Notes: generated by a model not told the origin, from the letters alone. Positions 51,255-60,853 are shown, numbered from the stretch's first letter. The stretch is DNA of 64,000 nt from Treponema sp. (GCA_016297415.1 JAEDGQ010000002.1:30079-94078), one strand, 5' to 3'. Numbers and translations are program-made.

Positions 51255-51548
51255 ATGACATTTGAAGAAAATCTTGCAAAACTGGAAGCTCTTTCAAACG
51301 ATATAAAAAGAACTGATATTTCCCTTGAAGATGCACTCAAAGATTTTGAAGAAGGCATCAAGCTGGCAAAATCTCTGGAAAAAGACCTGGACAAAATCGA
51401 AGGCAAGATTCAGGTTCTTATTAATCAGCCAGTTTCTGCAAAAGAAAGTCCTACAGGAATGGCTGTAGCACCTGAACTTGATTTATTTTCAGCAGCAGAC
51501 AGCACAACAGGTACAGCAGGTGCTCCTGTTGAAGGACTCAGACAGTAA
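51255..51548 (+). CDS. xseB: Exodeoxyribonuclease VII small subunit
   Basis: This 97-residue product has an XseB core of about 60 residues (FEENLAKLEALSNDIKRTDISLEDALKDFEEGIKLAKS, broken here into two helices) plus an Ala/Thr/Gly-rich tail that is not part of the family. The ATG at 51255 is chosen over TTG at 51249 because AAGGAGA (51241-51247) is 7 nt before it. The stop TAA overlaps the mutL ATG (TAATG). Confidence 0.88.
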   Translation: MTFEENLAKLEALSNDIKRTDISLEDALKDFEEGIKLAKSLEKDLDKIEGKIQVLINQPVSAKESPTGMAVAPELDLFSAADSTTGTAGAPVEGLRQ

Positions 51549-53470
51549 TGGAAAAATCATTTTCCAGAAAACCTGTCAGAACTTTAAGTCCTGAAGTTGC
51601 CAGAAAAATAGCAGCAGGAGAAGTAATCGACAGACCTAACGCCATTGTACGGGAATTACTGGACAACGCCGTAGACTCAGGTGCAGATTCAATTACTGTA
51701 GAAATTCAGGGTGGCGGAATAGATAAAATAAGAATCTCTGATAACGGTTCAGGCATGACAAAAGAAGATTTAATCGCCTGTGCCCGGCCTCATGCAACAA
51801 GCAAAATTTCAGAAGCTCAGGATTTAATGAACATTACAACTCTGGGATTCAGAGGTGAAGCCCTGGCCTCAGTAGCAGCTGTCAGCCGTCTTTCAATCTC
51901 CAGCGGAAACTGGAAAATGAAGGCAAGTCTTACAGAAGATCATATTCTGGAAGAAATTCCTCCTGTTCAAAACGGAAAGGGAACAATCGTAATGAGCGAA
52001 GGCCTCTTTGAAAATTATCCGGCCCGCAGAATGTTCTTAAAAAGACCTGCATCAGAAAACCTCATGTGCAGGGAAACTTTTGTAGAAAAAGCCCTTCCCC
52101 GTCCTGATATTTCCTTCAGACTCAAAATTGACCATTCCCTTCGCCTTGATCTGCCTCAGGGAGTAAGTCTTTCTGAAAGATTTGTTTCCGCACTGGAATT
52201 AAAAGAAACACCAGAACTTTTTGCAGAATTAAAAGCTTCCGGCGGAACTGAATGGAGCTTTAAGCTTGTCATTGGTGAACCTTCAGTTTTCAGAACAGAC
52301 AGAAAACAGATTTATATTTATGTAAACGGACGCAGAGTAAATGAATACTCAATGATTCAGGCAATTGAATACGGCTGTCAGGGATTTTTCCCAAACGGAA
52401 CTCATCCTGTTGCAGCATTATTTGTGGAAATGGATCCATCTCTTGTTGATTTCAACATTCATCCTGCCAAACGGGAAGTTCGTTTCAGAGATAGTTCCGC
52501 TTTACACCACGGAGTAAGTTCAACTGTAAAAGATTATTTCAGAGCCTACGGAATTAAAAATGCCGGCGATACTGATGCCGGGACAACAGAAGAACTGCCT
52601 GTTCCTGGTTTTGATTTTACATTCGATTCAATCAAACCAGCTCCAGCTCTGACAATTTCCTCACCTCTGGAAAAGTCTTTTTCAAACTCTTCAGGTTCTT
52701 ACTATTCAAAAGGTTCATCATCTGCGCCGGCAACATCTTCCTCTTCGGGAAGAGACCTTCGTTCCCGTTTTTTCAATTACGAAAATAATCACGGTCCAAA
52801 AACAATAAACGAAGGAATTTTCAGCGCAAAAGAAATTGCTTTAGAAGCTTTACAGCAGGATACATCAACAGAACCGGAAGTTAAAAAAGAACAGGAAGCC
52901 CCGGAATTTACAATTCCAGACAGTTCAGGTTTTTCATTTATAGGTTCAGTTATGGATTGTTTTCTTCTGGCCCAGCTTAATGATACAGTCTACTTTATAG
53001 ACCAGCACGCCGCCCATGAAAGAATTCTCTTTAATAAAATTCTTGCATCTGGTGGTGAAAAACAGAATCTTCTCATTCCTTATAAAATTGAAACTGAATC
53101 TGATGAAGAAGAAAAATATCTGGATAAAGTTCTTCCCCTTCTTGACGGGGCTGGTTTTGAAGGAAAAAACACTGGAAAGGGTATTTTTGAATTTTCAACT
53201 GTGCCTGTTCGCTGGAAAGGAACAGAAGAAGACCTGCGGTCAGCTCTTCTTGATAAACTTGTTAAACCGGAAGAAATTCTTTACTCCGTTGCTGCCATGA
53301 CAGCCTGTAAAGCAGCAGTAAAAGACGGATATGTACTGGACCGTGGAGCGGCTGAAGCTCTGGCCAAAGAAGCCCTTACTTTAACAGATCCGCATTGTCC
53401 TCACGGAAGACCTGTATGGACAACTCTGACGAAAGAACAGCTTTTTGCCAGAGTAAGAAGAACAAGATAG
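51548..53470 (+). CDS. mutL: DNA mismatch repair protein MutL
   Basis: This 640-residue GHKL ATPase has N-terminal motifs LLDNAVDSGAD, DNGSGM and TTLGFRGEALASV. A Ser-rich linker (about 350-440) joins a dimerisation domain. In many bacteria MutL has an endonuclease site; here YFIDQHAAHERILFNK keeps DQHA and the first Glu but has Asn where the second Glu is usual, while ACKAAVKDG and CPHGRPVW are present. It may thus be a modified nuclease. Its partner MutS is not in the window. Its stop is 2 bp from the convergent TPR/OmpA gene, with no terminator visible. Confidence 0.92.
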   Translation: MEKSFSRKPVRTLSPEVARKIAAGEVIDRPNAIVRELLDNAVDSGADSITVEIQGGGIDKIRISDNGSGMTKEDLIACARPHATSKISEAQDLMNITTLGFRGEALASVAAVSRLSISSGNWKMKASLTEDHILEEIPPVQNGKGTIVMSEGLFENYPARRMFLKRPASENLMCRETFVEKALPRPDISFRLKIDHSLRLDLPQGVSLSERFVSALELKETPELFAELKASGGTEWSFKLVIGEPSVFRTDRKQIYIYVNGRRVNEYSMIQAIEYGCQGFFPNGTHPVAALFVEMDPSLVDFNIHPAKREVRFRDSSALHHGVSSTVKDYFRAYGIKNAGDTDAGTTEELPVPGFDFTFDSIKPAPALTISSPLEKSFSNSSGSYYSKGSSSAPATSSSSGRDLRSRFFNYENNHGPKTINEGIFSAKEIALEALQQDTSTEPEVKKEQEAPEFTIPDSSGFSFIGSVMDCFLLAQLNDTVYFIDQHAAHERILFNKILASGGEKQNLLIPYKIETESDEEEKYLDKVLPLLDGAGFEGKNTGKGIFEFSTVPVRWKGTEEDLRSALLDKLVKPEEILYSVAAMTACKAAVKDGYVLDRGAAEALAKEALTLTDPHCPHGRPVWTTLTKEQLFARVRRTR

Positions 53471-53472
53471 TT

Positions 53473-55587
53473 TTATTTAATCAGCTTGAATTCTACACGG
53501 CGGTTATATTCTTTATTTGGTGTTTTTCCTGTACCCCGTTTTGACTGCAGACGGTTTGCAGGCACACCAAGGGATTTTAATCTTTCTTCTACAGATTTTG
53601 CACGATTCAAGGCAAGCACTTCTTCCTCTGTAGTCCACTCTTCTCCATCCGGATTAATATAACCTGTGATTGTAACTTTATAATCCTCGTATTTTTCATC
53701 AACAAGAATGTCATACACTTTCTGGAGAGTTTCTGAATTCTGTTTTGTATTTACAAGTTCCGAACTGTTAATCTTAAATGACAATGTTGGAATTGAAATA
53801 TTAAGAGAACCATCTGCGTTTTCACTAAGTTCTACAGACTTGGATACTACAGGATCTTTTTTACTCTTTGTTACATCAACCTTACCATTATCCTGGGCTG
53901 CAACACCAAAAGCGTCTGTTACAGACATTTTGTAACTCAGACTGTCACCATTTTTTACCATATCTCCAGAATTTGTCTTTCCATCCCATTCAATATCTGC
54001 AGGAGGATTTCCTGTTCCATCAAGTGTGTAAATGGTGCGGTTATTCTTTTTAACTTCAAACTTCCAGCCTTCAACAAGAGCTTCGCTGTCCATATTAACT
54101 TTGAAATTCATCTTGTCATCAATTCCATCTCCATCTGGAGAAAAACTGTCAGTTTCAGGTACAGCACTAACCTGAGGTACATTACTGAAACAACTGAATC
54201 CGCTTGAATCTGCACCAACAGAACCACCTGTCTTATAGTTAACGTTAATTCTGGCAGTATATCTTCCATCTGCAAGCTGACCTGAATCAGTTTTTCCATC
54301 CCATTCAATCTGATCGGGAAGTTTTTTGCCTTTTATGGTTCTTACTGTATTTCCAAATTCGTCTATAATTTCCAGGGTGTATGATTGAATTTTGTTTTTA
54401 TCTGTGGCAGCCACCTTGAACACCTGTTTTTTCTGTTTATTATTTGGACTGTTCGGAGAAAATCCTGCACTTGAAGGCATAAGAGAAACTGTTCCTGCAG
54501 GAAGAACATACAAGGCATCAGCCAGATCTTCACGGCCAAATACTTCACTCTTAACATCTGCAACTACAGGTGCAGGTTCTTCAGGTTTTTCCACTTCTGT
54601 TTTTTCAGCAAGCGCAGGAGCATTAGTTACATCCCTGCCAACTGCCTCTTCAAATACTTCTTCAGCCTGTACTACCTGAACAGGGATTTCTTCCACAGTA
54701 ACTTTTGAAGGAACAGCTTCTTCCTCTGTTTTTACAGCTTCTGCCGGCATTTCTTCTACAGCAACTTTAAGAGGAATTTCTGCTTCAACAGTTTCTTCTT
54801 CATGAGGAAGATCCGGTGCTTTTGCAATATCGAATCTTACAAGTTCTTCAAAATCTTCTTCAACAGGAACTTTCTCTTCAGGTAATTCGTAATTAACCTT
54901 TTCTTTATCATCAGCAATAACTTCACTGTTTTTTACGTTTGCCAGATCAAGATCAATTCTTTCAGGTTTTTCACTGGCTCTACGGAGAATTTCGGCATCA
55001 AGTAAAGCAAGAAGTCTTTCAATCTCTGGTCTTTGAGGTGTTTCAGGTTCTAATTCCAGATACTTTATATAATTTACTTTTGCATCCTGCAGGTGATCCT
55101 GTTTAAGCTGTGAATTTGCTCTGTTTAAATATGCAGGTCCAAAATTTTCATCTTCTTTTATGGAAATTCCATAACAGGCTTCGGCTCTTGCATAGTTTGT
55201 AAGGGCATAAGCTGAGTTTCCGGCATTGTAAGCAAGAAGTTTATGGTCTGTATTTTCTTTTGTAAGTCCCTTAGTACAGCATGCAAGGGATCTTGTATAA
55301 TCTTTAACCTGATAATATGCAACGCCAAGATGAACCCACACATCAGGATTTACATCTTTTACTTCTACACATTTTTCAAAAAAAGGAATTGCTTCTTCAG
55401 GTTTATTAAGCTGAAACAATTCTTCCCCTTTTTCATAATCTTCGTTATATACAATAATTGTTTCTTCCTGAGGTTTTGACTTACCGGCAGAAACAGTACT
55501 TTTTCTGGCAGTCAGTTTTTTCTTTGCCTGAGCATGAACAATACCAGCAGATAAGAACATCATTAAAAAAAGAATTGTTTTATTCAT
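53473..55587 (-). CDS. Exported TPR / FlgD-Ig-like / OmpA C-terminal domain protein
   Basis: This 704-residue exported protein has a signal peptide (MNKTILFLMMFLSAGIVHA). TPRs occupy residues 45-200 (GEELFQLNKPEEAIPFFEKC and repeats). A long acidic Glu/Val/Ala/Pro-rich region spans 215-400. Two FlgD-like Ig units follow, each with EWDGKT (IEWDGKTDSGQLADGRY, IEWDGKTNSGDMVKNGD). The last 130 residues are an OmpA peptidoglycan-binding domain (LALNRAKSVEERLKSLGV, NRRVEFKL). It probably links peptidoglycan to the envelope. There is no Shine-Dalgarno; a promoter -10 lies 6 nt before the ATG. Confidence 0.82.
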   Translation of the reverse strand: MNKTILFLMMFLSAGIVHAQAKKKLTARKSTVSAGKSKPQEETIIVYNEDYEKGEELFQLNKPEEAIPFFEKCVEVKDVNPDVWVHLGVAYYQVKDYTRSLACCTKGLTKENTDHKLLAYNAGNSAYALTNYARAEACYGISIKEDENFGPAYLNRANSQLKQDHLQDAKVNYIKYLELEPETPQRPEIERLLALLDAEILRRASEKPERIDLDLANVKNSEVIADDKEKVNYELPEEKVPVEEDFEELVRFDIAKAPDLPHEEETVEAEIPLKVAVEEMPAEAVKTEEEAVPSKVTVEEIPVQVVQAEEVFEEAVGRDVTNAPALAEKTEVEKPEEPAPVVADVKSEVFGREDLADALYVLPAGTVSLMPSSAGFSPNSPNNKQKKQVFKVAATDKNKIQSYTLEIIDEFGNTVRTIKGKKLPDQIEWDGKTDSGQLADGRYTARINVNYKTGGSVGADSSGFSCFSNVPQVSAVPETDSFSPDGDGIDDKMNFKVNMDSEALVEGWKFEVKKNNRTIYTLDGTGNPPADIEWDGKTNSGDMVKNGDSLSYKMSVTDAFGVAAQDNGKVDVTKSKKDPVVSKSVELSENADGSLNISIPTLSFKINSSELVNTKQNSETLQKVYDILVDEKYEDYKVTITGYINPDGEEWTTEEEVLALNRAKSVEERLKSLGVPANRLQSKRGTGKTPNKEYNRRVEFKLIK

Positions 55588-55593
55588 ATATTA

Positions 55594-55622
55594 ATTATCG
55601 TAAATCATAACTTTACTTTCAA
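55594..55622 (-). promoter_or_regulatory. Promoter directly at the TPR/OmpA start
   Basis: On the minus strand TTGAAA (55622-55617) and GATAAT (55599-55594) are 17 bp apart. Exactly 6 nt separate the -10 from the ATG, so the message would be leaderless. Confidence 0.6.
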
Positions 55623-55649
55623 TAATAATTATTCATTTGAGAGTGAAGT

Positions 55650-55678
55650 TTGACACATTGTATTGAAAATATTATCCT
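55650..55678 (+). promoter_or_regulatory. Promoter of the TPR/Mrr-like operon
   Basis: Perfect TTGACA (55650-55655) is followed after 17 bp by TATCCT (55673-55678). The ATG at 55713 has an AAGGAC ribosome site. Confidence 0.55.
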
Positions 55679-55712
55679 ATAAATTGAATTTTATTGATTA
55701 AAAGGACTGCAG

Positions 55713-57083
55713 ATGAATAATCCAATTCAATTTTTTGTCATCGGAATTCTTGCTCTTGGTGTTTTATTCCTTCTTTTTACAGTAATAAAATCCCTTCTAC
55801 AGCCAAAAAAGATGGATTCAATTTCTAAACTGATTAAGGCAGGTAAATATACTGCCGCACAAAAAACTGCAAAATCCATCATTGCTAAAAATCCTAAAGA
55901 TTACCTTGCCCACTATCTTCTTGGTAAAGCATATCTTATGGACAAAAAAAATGAACTTGCCCTTATGGAATATAAAGTTGTAAACCAGAATGCAATTTTT
56001 GATAAATCAATTCCAGAAGTTGAATTCCGTAAGCAGCTTTCACAGCTTTTCCTTAAATTTAACCAGCAGGATGAAGCCTTAAAAGAATTCCTTCTCCTTA
56101 CAAAACTTGAACCAACAAATGCTGAAAACTATTTTAACTGCGGAAAGATTTATGAATCCAAGAGTCGCACAGAAAATGCCCTTGGGTTTTATCAGAAAGC
56201 AATTCAGTACAACCGCCGCCATGTAAAAGCTCATGCAGCTATGGGACTTCTTTTGTTCCGTTCAAAACAGTATTCGGAAGCTAAAAAAGAAATTGACCTT
56301 GCAATTAACTTAAGTCCTGAAACTTACTCAACTTACTACTATCTAGGAAAAATTCTTAAAGAAAACAAAGATTATCCTGGTGCAGTAAACGCCTTTGAAA
56401 AGGCCCTCAGAGATCCTGAATTCCGTCAGCGTTCACTTCTTGAAAGAGGTTCCTGCTATATGATGGCAAATTCTACAGACAACGCTCTTGTTGAATTTGA
56501 CAGAGCCGTAAAAGCCTCAAAAGACGAAAACTCTCAGGAAACCCTGTTCTCACGATATTTTCTTGCAGCCTGTTATGAACGCAACAGAGATATCGATAAA
56601 GCTATTGAACAGTGGCAGATTATTTATCAGCATAATCATTCTTTCAGAGATGTTTCTGCAAAACTTTCTGAATACAGAGATCTTCAGTCAAATGATTCCC
56701 TTAAAGAATTTCTTACATGTTCACAGGATGAATTTATCGAAATCTGTAAAAAAGCTGCTATGGCCGGCTTCAGTATGGCTACAACAAAATTTGAATCAAA
56801 AAAATGGGGATGTATCCTTCACTGTATAGAACAGCGTAAAGATGACTGGATGAGCGTTCGTAAACAGCCTTCTCTCGTAATCTTCAGCCGTAATTCAGAT
56901 GCCATCGAAGACAGTGCAATCAGACAGTTTCTTGATATGACAAAACAGCTTAACGCATCAAAAGCCTTTGTATGTGCTTCAGCTGGTTTTACAAGTTCAG
57001 CCACAGGTTATGCAGAAAACCGTCCCATTGAACTTATTGCAAAAGATAAACTTGAACAGATTCTTGCAAAAGCCGGAATCTAA
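55713..57083 (+). CDS. Membrane-anchored TPR protein with degenerate Mrr-like domain
   Basis: This 456-residue protein has an N-terminal membrane helix (about residues 7-28), seven or so TPRs (50-330; for example NPKDYLAHYLLGKAYLMD, AENYFNCGKIYESKSRTENALG) and a C-terminal region (355-456) resembling the restriction-endonuclease-like fold of Mrr. The ending, KAFVCASAGFTSSATGYAENRPIELIAKDKLEQIL, matches the last strands and helices. The catalytic Gln-x-Lys motif is not seen (SLVIFSRNSDAIED in its place), so nuclease activity is doubtful. The first gene of a three-gene run with a phosphoesterase and a DGNHR protein. Confidence 0.65.
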   Translation: MNNPIQFFVIGILALGVLFLLFTVIKSLLQPKKMDSISKLIKAGKYTAAQKTAKSIIAKNPKDYLAHYLLGKAYLMDKKNELALMEYKVVNQNAIFDKSIPEVEFRKQLSQLFLKFNQQDEALKEFLLLTKLEPTNAENYFNCGKIYESKSRTENALGFYQKAIQYNRRHVKAHAAMGLLLFRSKQYSEAKKEIDLAINLSPETYSTYYYLGKILKENKDYPGAVNAFEKALRDPEFRQRSLLERGSCYMMANSTDNALVEFDRAVKASKDENSQETLFSRYFLAACYERNRDIDKAIEQWQIIYQHNHSFRDVSAKLSEYRDLQSNDSLKEFLTCSQDEFIEICKKAAMAGFSMATTKFESKKWGCILHCIEQRKDDWMSVRKQPSLVIFSRNSDAIEDSAIRQFLDMTKQLNASKAFVCASAGFTSSATGYAENRPIELIAKDKLEQILAKAGI

Positions 57084-57092
57084 AAAAAATAA

Positions 57093-57863
57093 ATGAAAAT
57101 ACTCTGTGTTTCCGATCAGATTGATCCTCTAGTCTACAGCAGTATGGCAAAAGAAAGATTTTCAGATATTTCAGCCATACTCTGTGCAGGAGATCTTCCC
57201 TCTGATTACATTGATTTTATTGTCTCAACCTTAAACAAACCTGCTTTCTTTGTTTTTGGAAATCACAACCTTACAGAATTTTCCTATTACCACAAGCAGA
57301 AAAAAAATCACAAAGGTGCTCATCCAACTTTACAGCAGGAACACTCCATTTATGATTTGAAAGGAAGTTTTGGAGCAACATACGCAGGTTTTAAGAATCT
57401 CAGGGACAAACATGTAATGATAAACGATTCCGAAACACATAAAAAAAGACCGCTTTTAATATCCGGCGTTTCCGGTTCAAAAAGATATAATAATGGCCTT
57501 AATCAGTACACAGATTTTGAAATGAAAATTCATCTTCTAAAACTGGTTCCGGGGCTTATTTACAACAAAATCAGATACGGAAAATATCTTGATATTTTTT
57601 TATGCCATGCTTCACCGCGTCATATTCACGACAAAGAAGATCCCTGCCATCAGGGATTTGAATGTTTTAACTGGTTCATAAAAAAGTTTTCTCCGTCTTA
57701 TATGATTCACGGACACATTCACCTTTATGATCCTAATGAAAATCGAATAACTGAAGTTGAATGCAAAAAACACAAAAAAACTACCGTAATCAATGCATAC
57801 AGTCATTTTATCCTTAACCTGTATGATGAAAACGGAATTATAGAAGGAACTTCAAATGCCTGA
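57093..57863 (+). CDS. Calcineurin-like metallophosphoesterase
   Basis: This 256-residue cytosolic hydrolase of the binuclear metal fold starts with ILCVSDQIDP and has ILCAGDLPSDYI, VFGNHNLTEF, FLCHASPRHIH and YMIHGHIHLYDP, which supply the metal ligands. The substrate is unknown; nucleotides, cyclic dinucleotides, phosphoproteins or lipid precursors are all possible in this family. The gene is 9 bp after the TPR/Mrr-like stop, has no own ribosome site of note, and its end overlaps the next start by 8 bp. Confidence 0.82.
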   Translation: MKILCVSDQIDPLVYSSMAKERFSDISAILCAGDLPSDYIDFIVSTLNKPAFFVFGNHNLTEFSYYHKQKKNHKGAHPTLQQEHSIYDLKGSFGATYAGFKNLRDKHVMINDSETHKKRPLLISGVSGSKRYNNGLNQYTDFEMKIHLLKLVPGLIYNKIRYGKYLDIFLCHASPRHIHDKEDPCHQGFECFNWFIKKFSPSYMIHGHIHLYDPNENRITEVECKKHKKTTVINAYSHFILNLYDENGIIEGTSNA

Positions 57864-58773
57864 AACACTGCTTTCTACAGAAACTAACGAAGATTTTTCA
57901 AAAGCCCGTAACAAAGCTCTTTTTAACGAAGTCCGGCATTTTCTCAATCCTGACGAAGCAACACTTATTTCATTCTCTGATATAAAAAAACTCCTTAAAC
58001 CGGAAAATGAAACTTATCTGGGAATGAAAACAATTCCTGTAAAACTTATTGTAGGAAGTGAATCCAGATACCAGGATTTTGACAACAGATTTTTCCCCAA
58101 AAGAATGCACCTGAAAGTCCGCTGGGAACACATCGATATGGCCCATATTCAGGACATTAACCTTCCTCCAATCACTCTTTACGAACTTGGTGGTGTATAC
58201 TTTGTCCGGGACGGAAATCATCGGGTGTCAGTTGCAAAAGCCAAGGGAATTGAATTTATTGATGCGGAAGTAGTTTCCCTGCAAAGTGAAATAAAACTTA
58301 ATCCCGGCGATTCTCTTAAAAAAATGACAAAACAGGTCATTAACTACGAAAAAAGACAGTTTTACGGAATGACAGGCTTTGGTGATGTAACAGACTTCTG
58401 GGGTCTGGATTTTTCCGTTCCAGGTCAGTACGACGTTATTTACAACCACATTCTTACACATAAATATTACATTAATATGAATAAAACCGAAGAAATTTCC
58501 ATGGATCTGGCTATGATTTCCTGGTTTACAACAGTTTATCTGCCTGTAATTCATGTAATCGACAGGCACAATATTATGAAGCATTTTCATGGAAGAACTA
58601 AAAGCGACATGTATGTTTACATCATCAAATACTGGGATGAAATCAAAATGAAATTTGGTAATGATTTTTCCATTGATGATGTGGCAGATTCCTTCACCCT
58701 TAAATTCGGAACATCAATCAGAAAGAGAATCATTAATAAAATCAAAAAATTTCTCCTGTTAAGAAAAATGTAA
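57856..58773 (+). CDS. ParB/sulfiredoxin-like (DGNHR motif) protein
   Basis: The product (305 residues) contains a short ParB/sulfiredoxin-like motif around residues 115-125: FVRDGNHRVSVAKAKG (Asp119-Gly-Asn-His-Arg123), plus upstream VKLIVGSESRYQDFDNRF. ParB-family CTPases and sulfiredoxins use such motifs for nucleotide binding, but the helix-turn-helix of ParB is not seen. The C-terminal half, with FYGMTGFGDVTDFWGLDFSVPGQYDVIYNH, is unfamiliar. The start overlaps the phosphoesterase end. A promoter for rsbU begins 14 bp after the stop. Confidence 0.55.
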   Translation: MPETLLSTETNEDFSKARNKALFNEVRHFLNPDEATLISFSDIKKLLKPENETYLGMKTIPVKLIVGSESRYQDFDNRFFPKRMHLKVRWEHIDMAHIQDINLPPITLYELGGVYFVRDGNHRVSVAKAKGIEFIDAEVVSLQSEIKLNPGDSLKKMTKQVINYEKRQFYGMTGFGDVTDFWGLDFSVPGQYDVIYNHILTHKYYINMNKTEEISMDLAMISWFTTVYLPVIHVIDRHNIMKHFHGRTKSDMYVYIIKYWDEIKMKFGNDFSIDDVADSFTLKFGTSIRKRIINKIKKFLLLRKM

Positions 58774-58787
58774 CTTTTGTTAAATTC

Positions 58788-58816
58788 TTGACGGCAGAAT
58801 TTTTCAATGCTAAAAT
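58788..58816 (+). promoter_or_regulatory. Promoter of rsbU-rsbV-rsbW
   Basis: TTGACG (58788-58793) and TAAAAT (58811-58816) are 17 bp apart. The leader of about 25 nt contains CGGAG before a TTG start. Confidence 0.7.
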
Positions 58817-58847
58817 TATATGTTAATTTTAAAAAACGGAGTTCATC

Positions 58848-60494
58848 TTGTTTAATTCTGATGCTATTGCTTACATCCCGTTATTCGGAACTGTTATTTT
58901 AGGTTCAGTTCTTTTCGTATTCATGGGAATCATCAAAGCCAGAAAGACAGCAAAAGTAAGTTATCTTTCATTCCTGGCTCTTTCGATTCTTATTGGCGGA
59001 AGTTTCTACACAGCCTGTCACCCGGGAATTACACACTTTGTATTGATTATTCTTCTTGCATGTGCAGTAATGATTCCTTATGTAATTATGCTGGCCTTTG
59101 GAAAACCAAAGCAGGAACCACACCTTGAAGCAATTCCAGAAGTAAAAGCTCCTGAAGTCATTGTTGAAGATGTAAAACCTGAAGAAGTAAGTTTAATTGA
59201 AAAAGGCAGAGCCTTCGTAACTCTTGCCTCAGATTCTTTCGGAAACAAAGAAGGTCTCCAGACTGTCCTCGACTGTATCAACAAAACCTGTATTGACATC
59301 ACCCGTGCCGATGGTGGTGCTGTTCTTATGGTTGATGATTTTGAAGATTCAATCACAGTTAAATCATTTATGGGAAATTTCCCTCCACCATACAAACTTC
59401 CAGATGGACTGCCTCATAAAGAACTTCGTGTTTCAACAAGTTTTAAATTTGCAAACTTCCCTCTCCGGGACAACATCTTCGGAGAAGTGGCAAGTTCAGG
59501 AAAAAGCGAATTAATTAATTCTCCACTTGAAGATTCAAGAATTTTCCAGAATGGTCCTGAAGCTTTTCTTAAATTAGGAAGTTTAATTTTCATTCCAATC
59601 CGTCTCCGTGGCAAAGGAATCGTTATTGGTCTTCTTGCACTTTCAAGAGACAACGGAAAAGAAGGCTTTACTCAACAGGAATATGACTGGGCCCTCACTC
59701 TTGCAGGCTTTGCTGAATCAGCATTAAAAACTGTAATCAGCTTCTCTGAATATAACGAAAAAAATGATATCTCAAAAGAAAGTAAAGTTGCAGAATCATT
59801 ACAGAACATTCTCCTTCCAAAGAAACTTCCTTTATTAAAAGGTATTTCTTTCGGCTCTTATACATCTCATACAGAAGGTGTATGTGCGGACTGTTTTGAT
59901 GTAATTCCAGTAAAAGCAGACAGAACCTCATTCCTCCTTCTGGATGTTGCCGGAAAAGGTACAAACTCTTTCCTCGTAATGTCTATGATCCGCGCAATGA
60001 TTCGTCTTCTGATTAATACCCCACAGGGAGCCGGAACAATTCTTTCCCTTGCTAACAGAGAAATCTGCGGTGAAACAAACTTTGAACACTTTTCTTCCGC
60101 AGCCCTTATTAATTTCAATCCTGTTACAAAGCAGGTGCAGGTTTCTACAGCCGGTACAACTCCTGTTCTCCTGTATTCAGCTACCAAACAGACCATAGAA
60201 AAGAAATCTGTAATAATGGAACCTATAGGTGTAGAAAAAACTACAACTTATAAAGATATTCAGTTTACAGTTTCAACTGGCGATATTATAATTACATATA
60301 CTGATGGTCTTGTTGAAGCCTTAAACTCAACAGGAAAACAGTATTCCTTAGACAGATTGTCAAATCTTGTTAAGACAAATTCAAAATTACCAGGAAAAGA
60401 TCTTGCAAACCTGGTAAAAACAGATATAAAGAAGTTTATTGGTTCTGAAGTGCTGCACGATGACCAGACTCTTCTGGTAGTTAAAATTCAGTAG
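58848..60494 (+). CDS. RsbU-like serine phosphatase with membrane anchor and GAF domain
   Basis: This 548-residue PP2C (SpoIIE) phosphatase would dephosphorylate the STAS protein encoded next. Three N-terminal membrane helices (residues 8-88), a GAF-like sensor domain (about 115-300; VLDCINKTCIDITRADGGAVLMVDD) and a PPM domain from 315 (LLLDVAGKGTNSFLVMSMIRAMIR, IITYTDGLVEALN, LHDDQTLLVVKI) are present. The start is a TTG (58848) with CGGAG 6 nt upstream. It senses some membrane or cytosolic signal and would start the partner-switch cascade. Confidence 0.85.
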   Translation: MFNSDAIAYIPLFGTVILGSVLFVFMGIIKARKTAKVSYLSFLALSILIGGSFYTACHPGITHFVLIILLACAVMIPYVIMLAFGKPKQEPHLEAIPEVKAPEVIVEDVKPEEVSLIEKGRAFVTLASDSFGNKEGLQTVLDCINKTCIDITRADGGAVLMVDDFEDSITVKSFMGNFPPPYKLPDGLPHKELRVSTSFKFANFPLRDNIFGEVASSGKSELINSPLEDSRIFQNGPEAFLKLGSLIFIPIRLRGKGIVIGLLALSRDNGKEGFTQQEYDWALTLAGFAESALKTVISFSEYNEKNDISKESKVAESLQNILLPKKLPLLKGISFGSYTSHTEGVCADCFDVIPVKADRTSFLLLDVAGKGTNSFLVMSMIRAMIRLLINTPQGAGTILSLANREICGETNFEHFSSAALINFNPVTKQVQVSTAGTTPVLLYSATKQTIEKKSVIMEPIGVEKTTTYKDIQFTVSTGDIIITYTDGLVEALNSTGKQYSLDRLSNLVKTNSKLPGKDLANLVKTDIKKFIGSEVLHDDQTLLVVKIQ

Positions 60495-60514
60495 TTAAAA
60501 AGGAGTATATTTTT

Positions 60515-60853
60515 ATGGAACTGAAGATTCGTAAAAATGGTGAAGTCTACATTATTGATGTAAATGGCGAAATGGATCTTTATAACTCTTATAAATTAAA
60601 AGAACTTGTTATGAAGATGCTGGAAAAAAATGTAAAAAGTTTCATCATCAATCTTGAACAGGTAGATTACATCGACTCGTCTGGAATCGGTGCCCTTATC
60701 TATATTTGTTCTACAATCAAAAAGATGAACCTTAAGCTTGCTATTTCAAACATCCATGGTTCAGTAAAAAAGGTAATTGAACTTACAAAACTTATGGGCT
60801 ACTTCCCTATTGCTAATAGCATTGAAGAAGCTCTTCTTATGATTAACGAATAG
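60515..60853 (+). CDS. STAS anti-anti-sigma factor (RsbV/SpoIIAA-like)
   Basis: This 112-residue STAS-domain protein has INLEQVDYIDSSGIGALIYICS, in which the Ser of DSSGIG is the usual phosphorylation site. When dephosphorylated it would bind the RsbW-like protein encoded next. AGGAG precedes the ATG. It lies 20 bp after the RsbU-like gene. Confidence 0.9.
   Translation: MELKIRKNGEVYIIDVNGEMDLYNSYKLKELVMKMLEKNVKSFIINLEQVDYIDSSGIGALIYICSTIKKMNLKLAISNIHGSVKKVIELTKLMGYFPIANSIEEALLMINE

Noticed and set aside
55713..58773. Anti-phage defence island (Mrr-like, phosphoesterase, ParB-like)
   Set aside because: Catalytic Mrr residues are missing, no mobile-element or phage context exists, and codon use matches the housekeeping neighbours.
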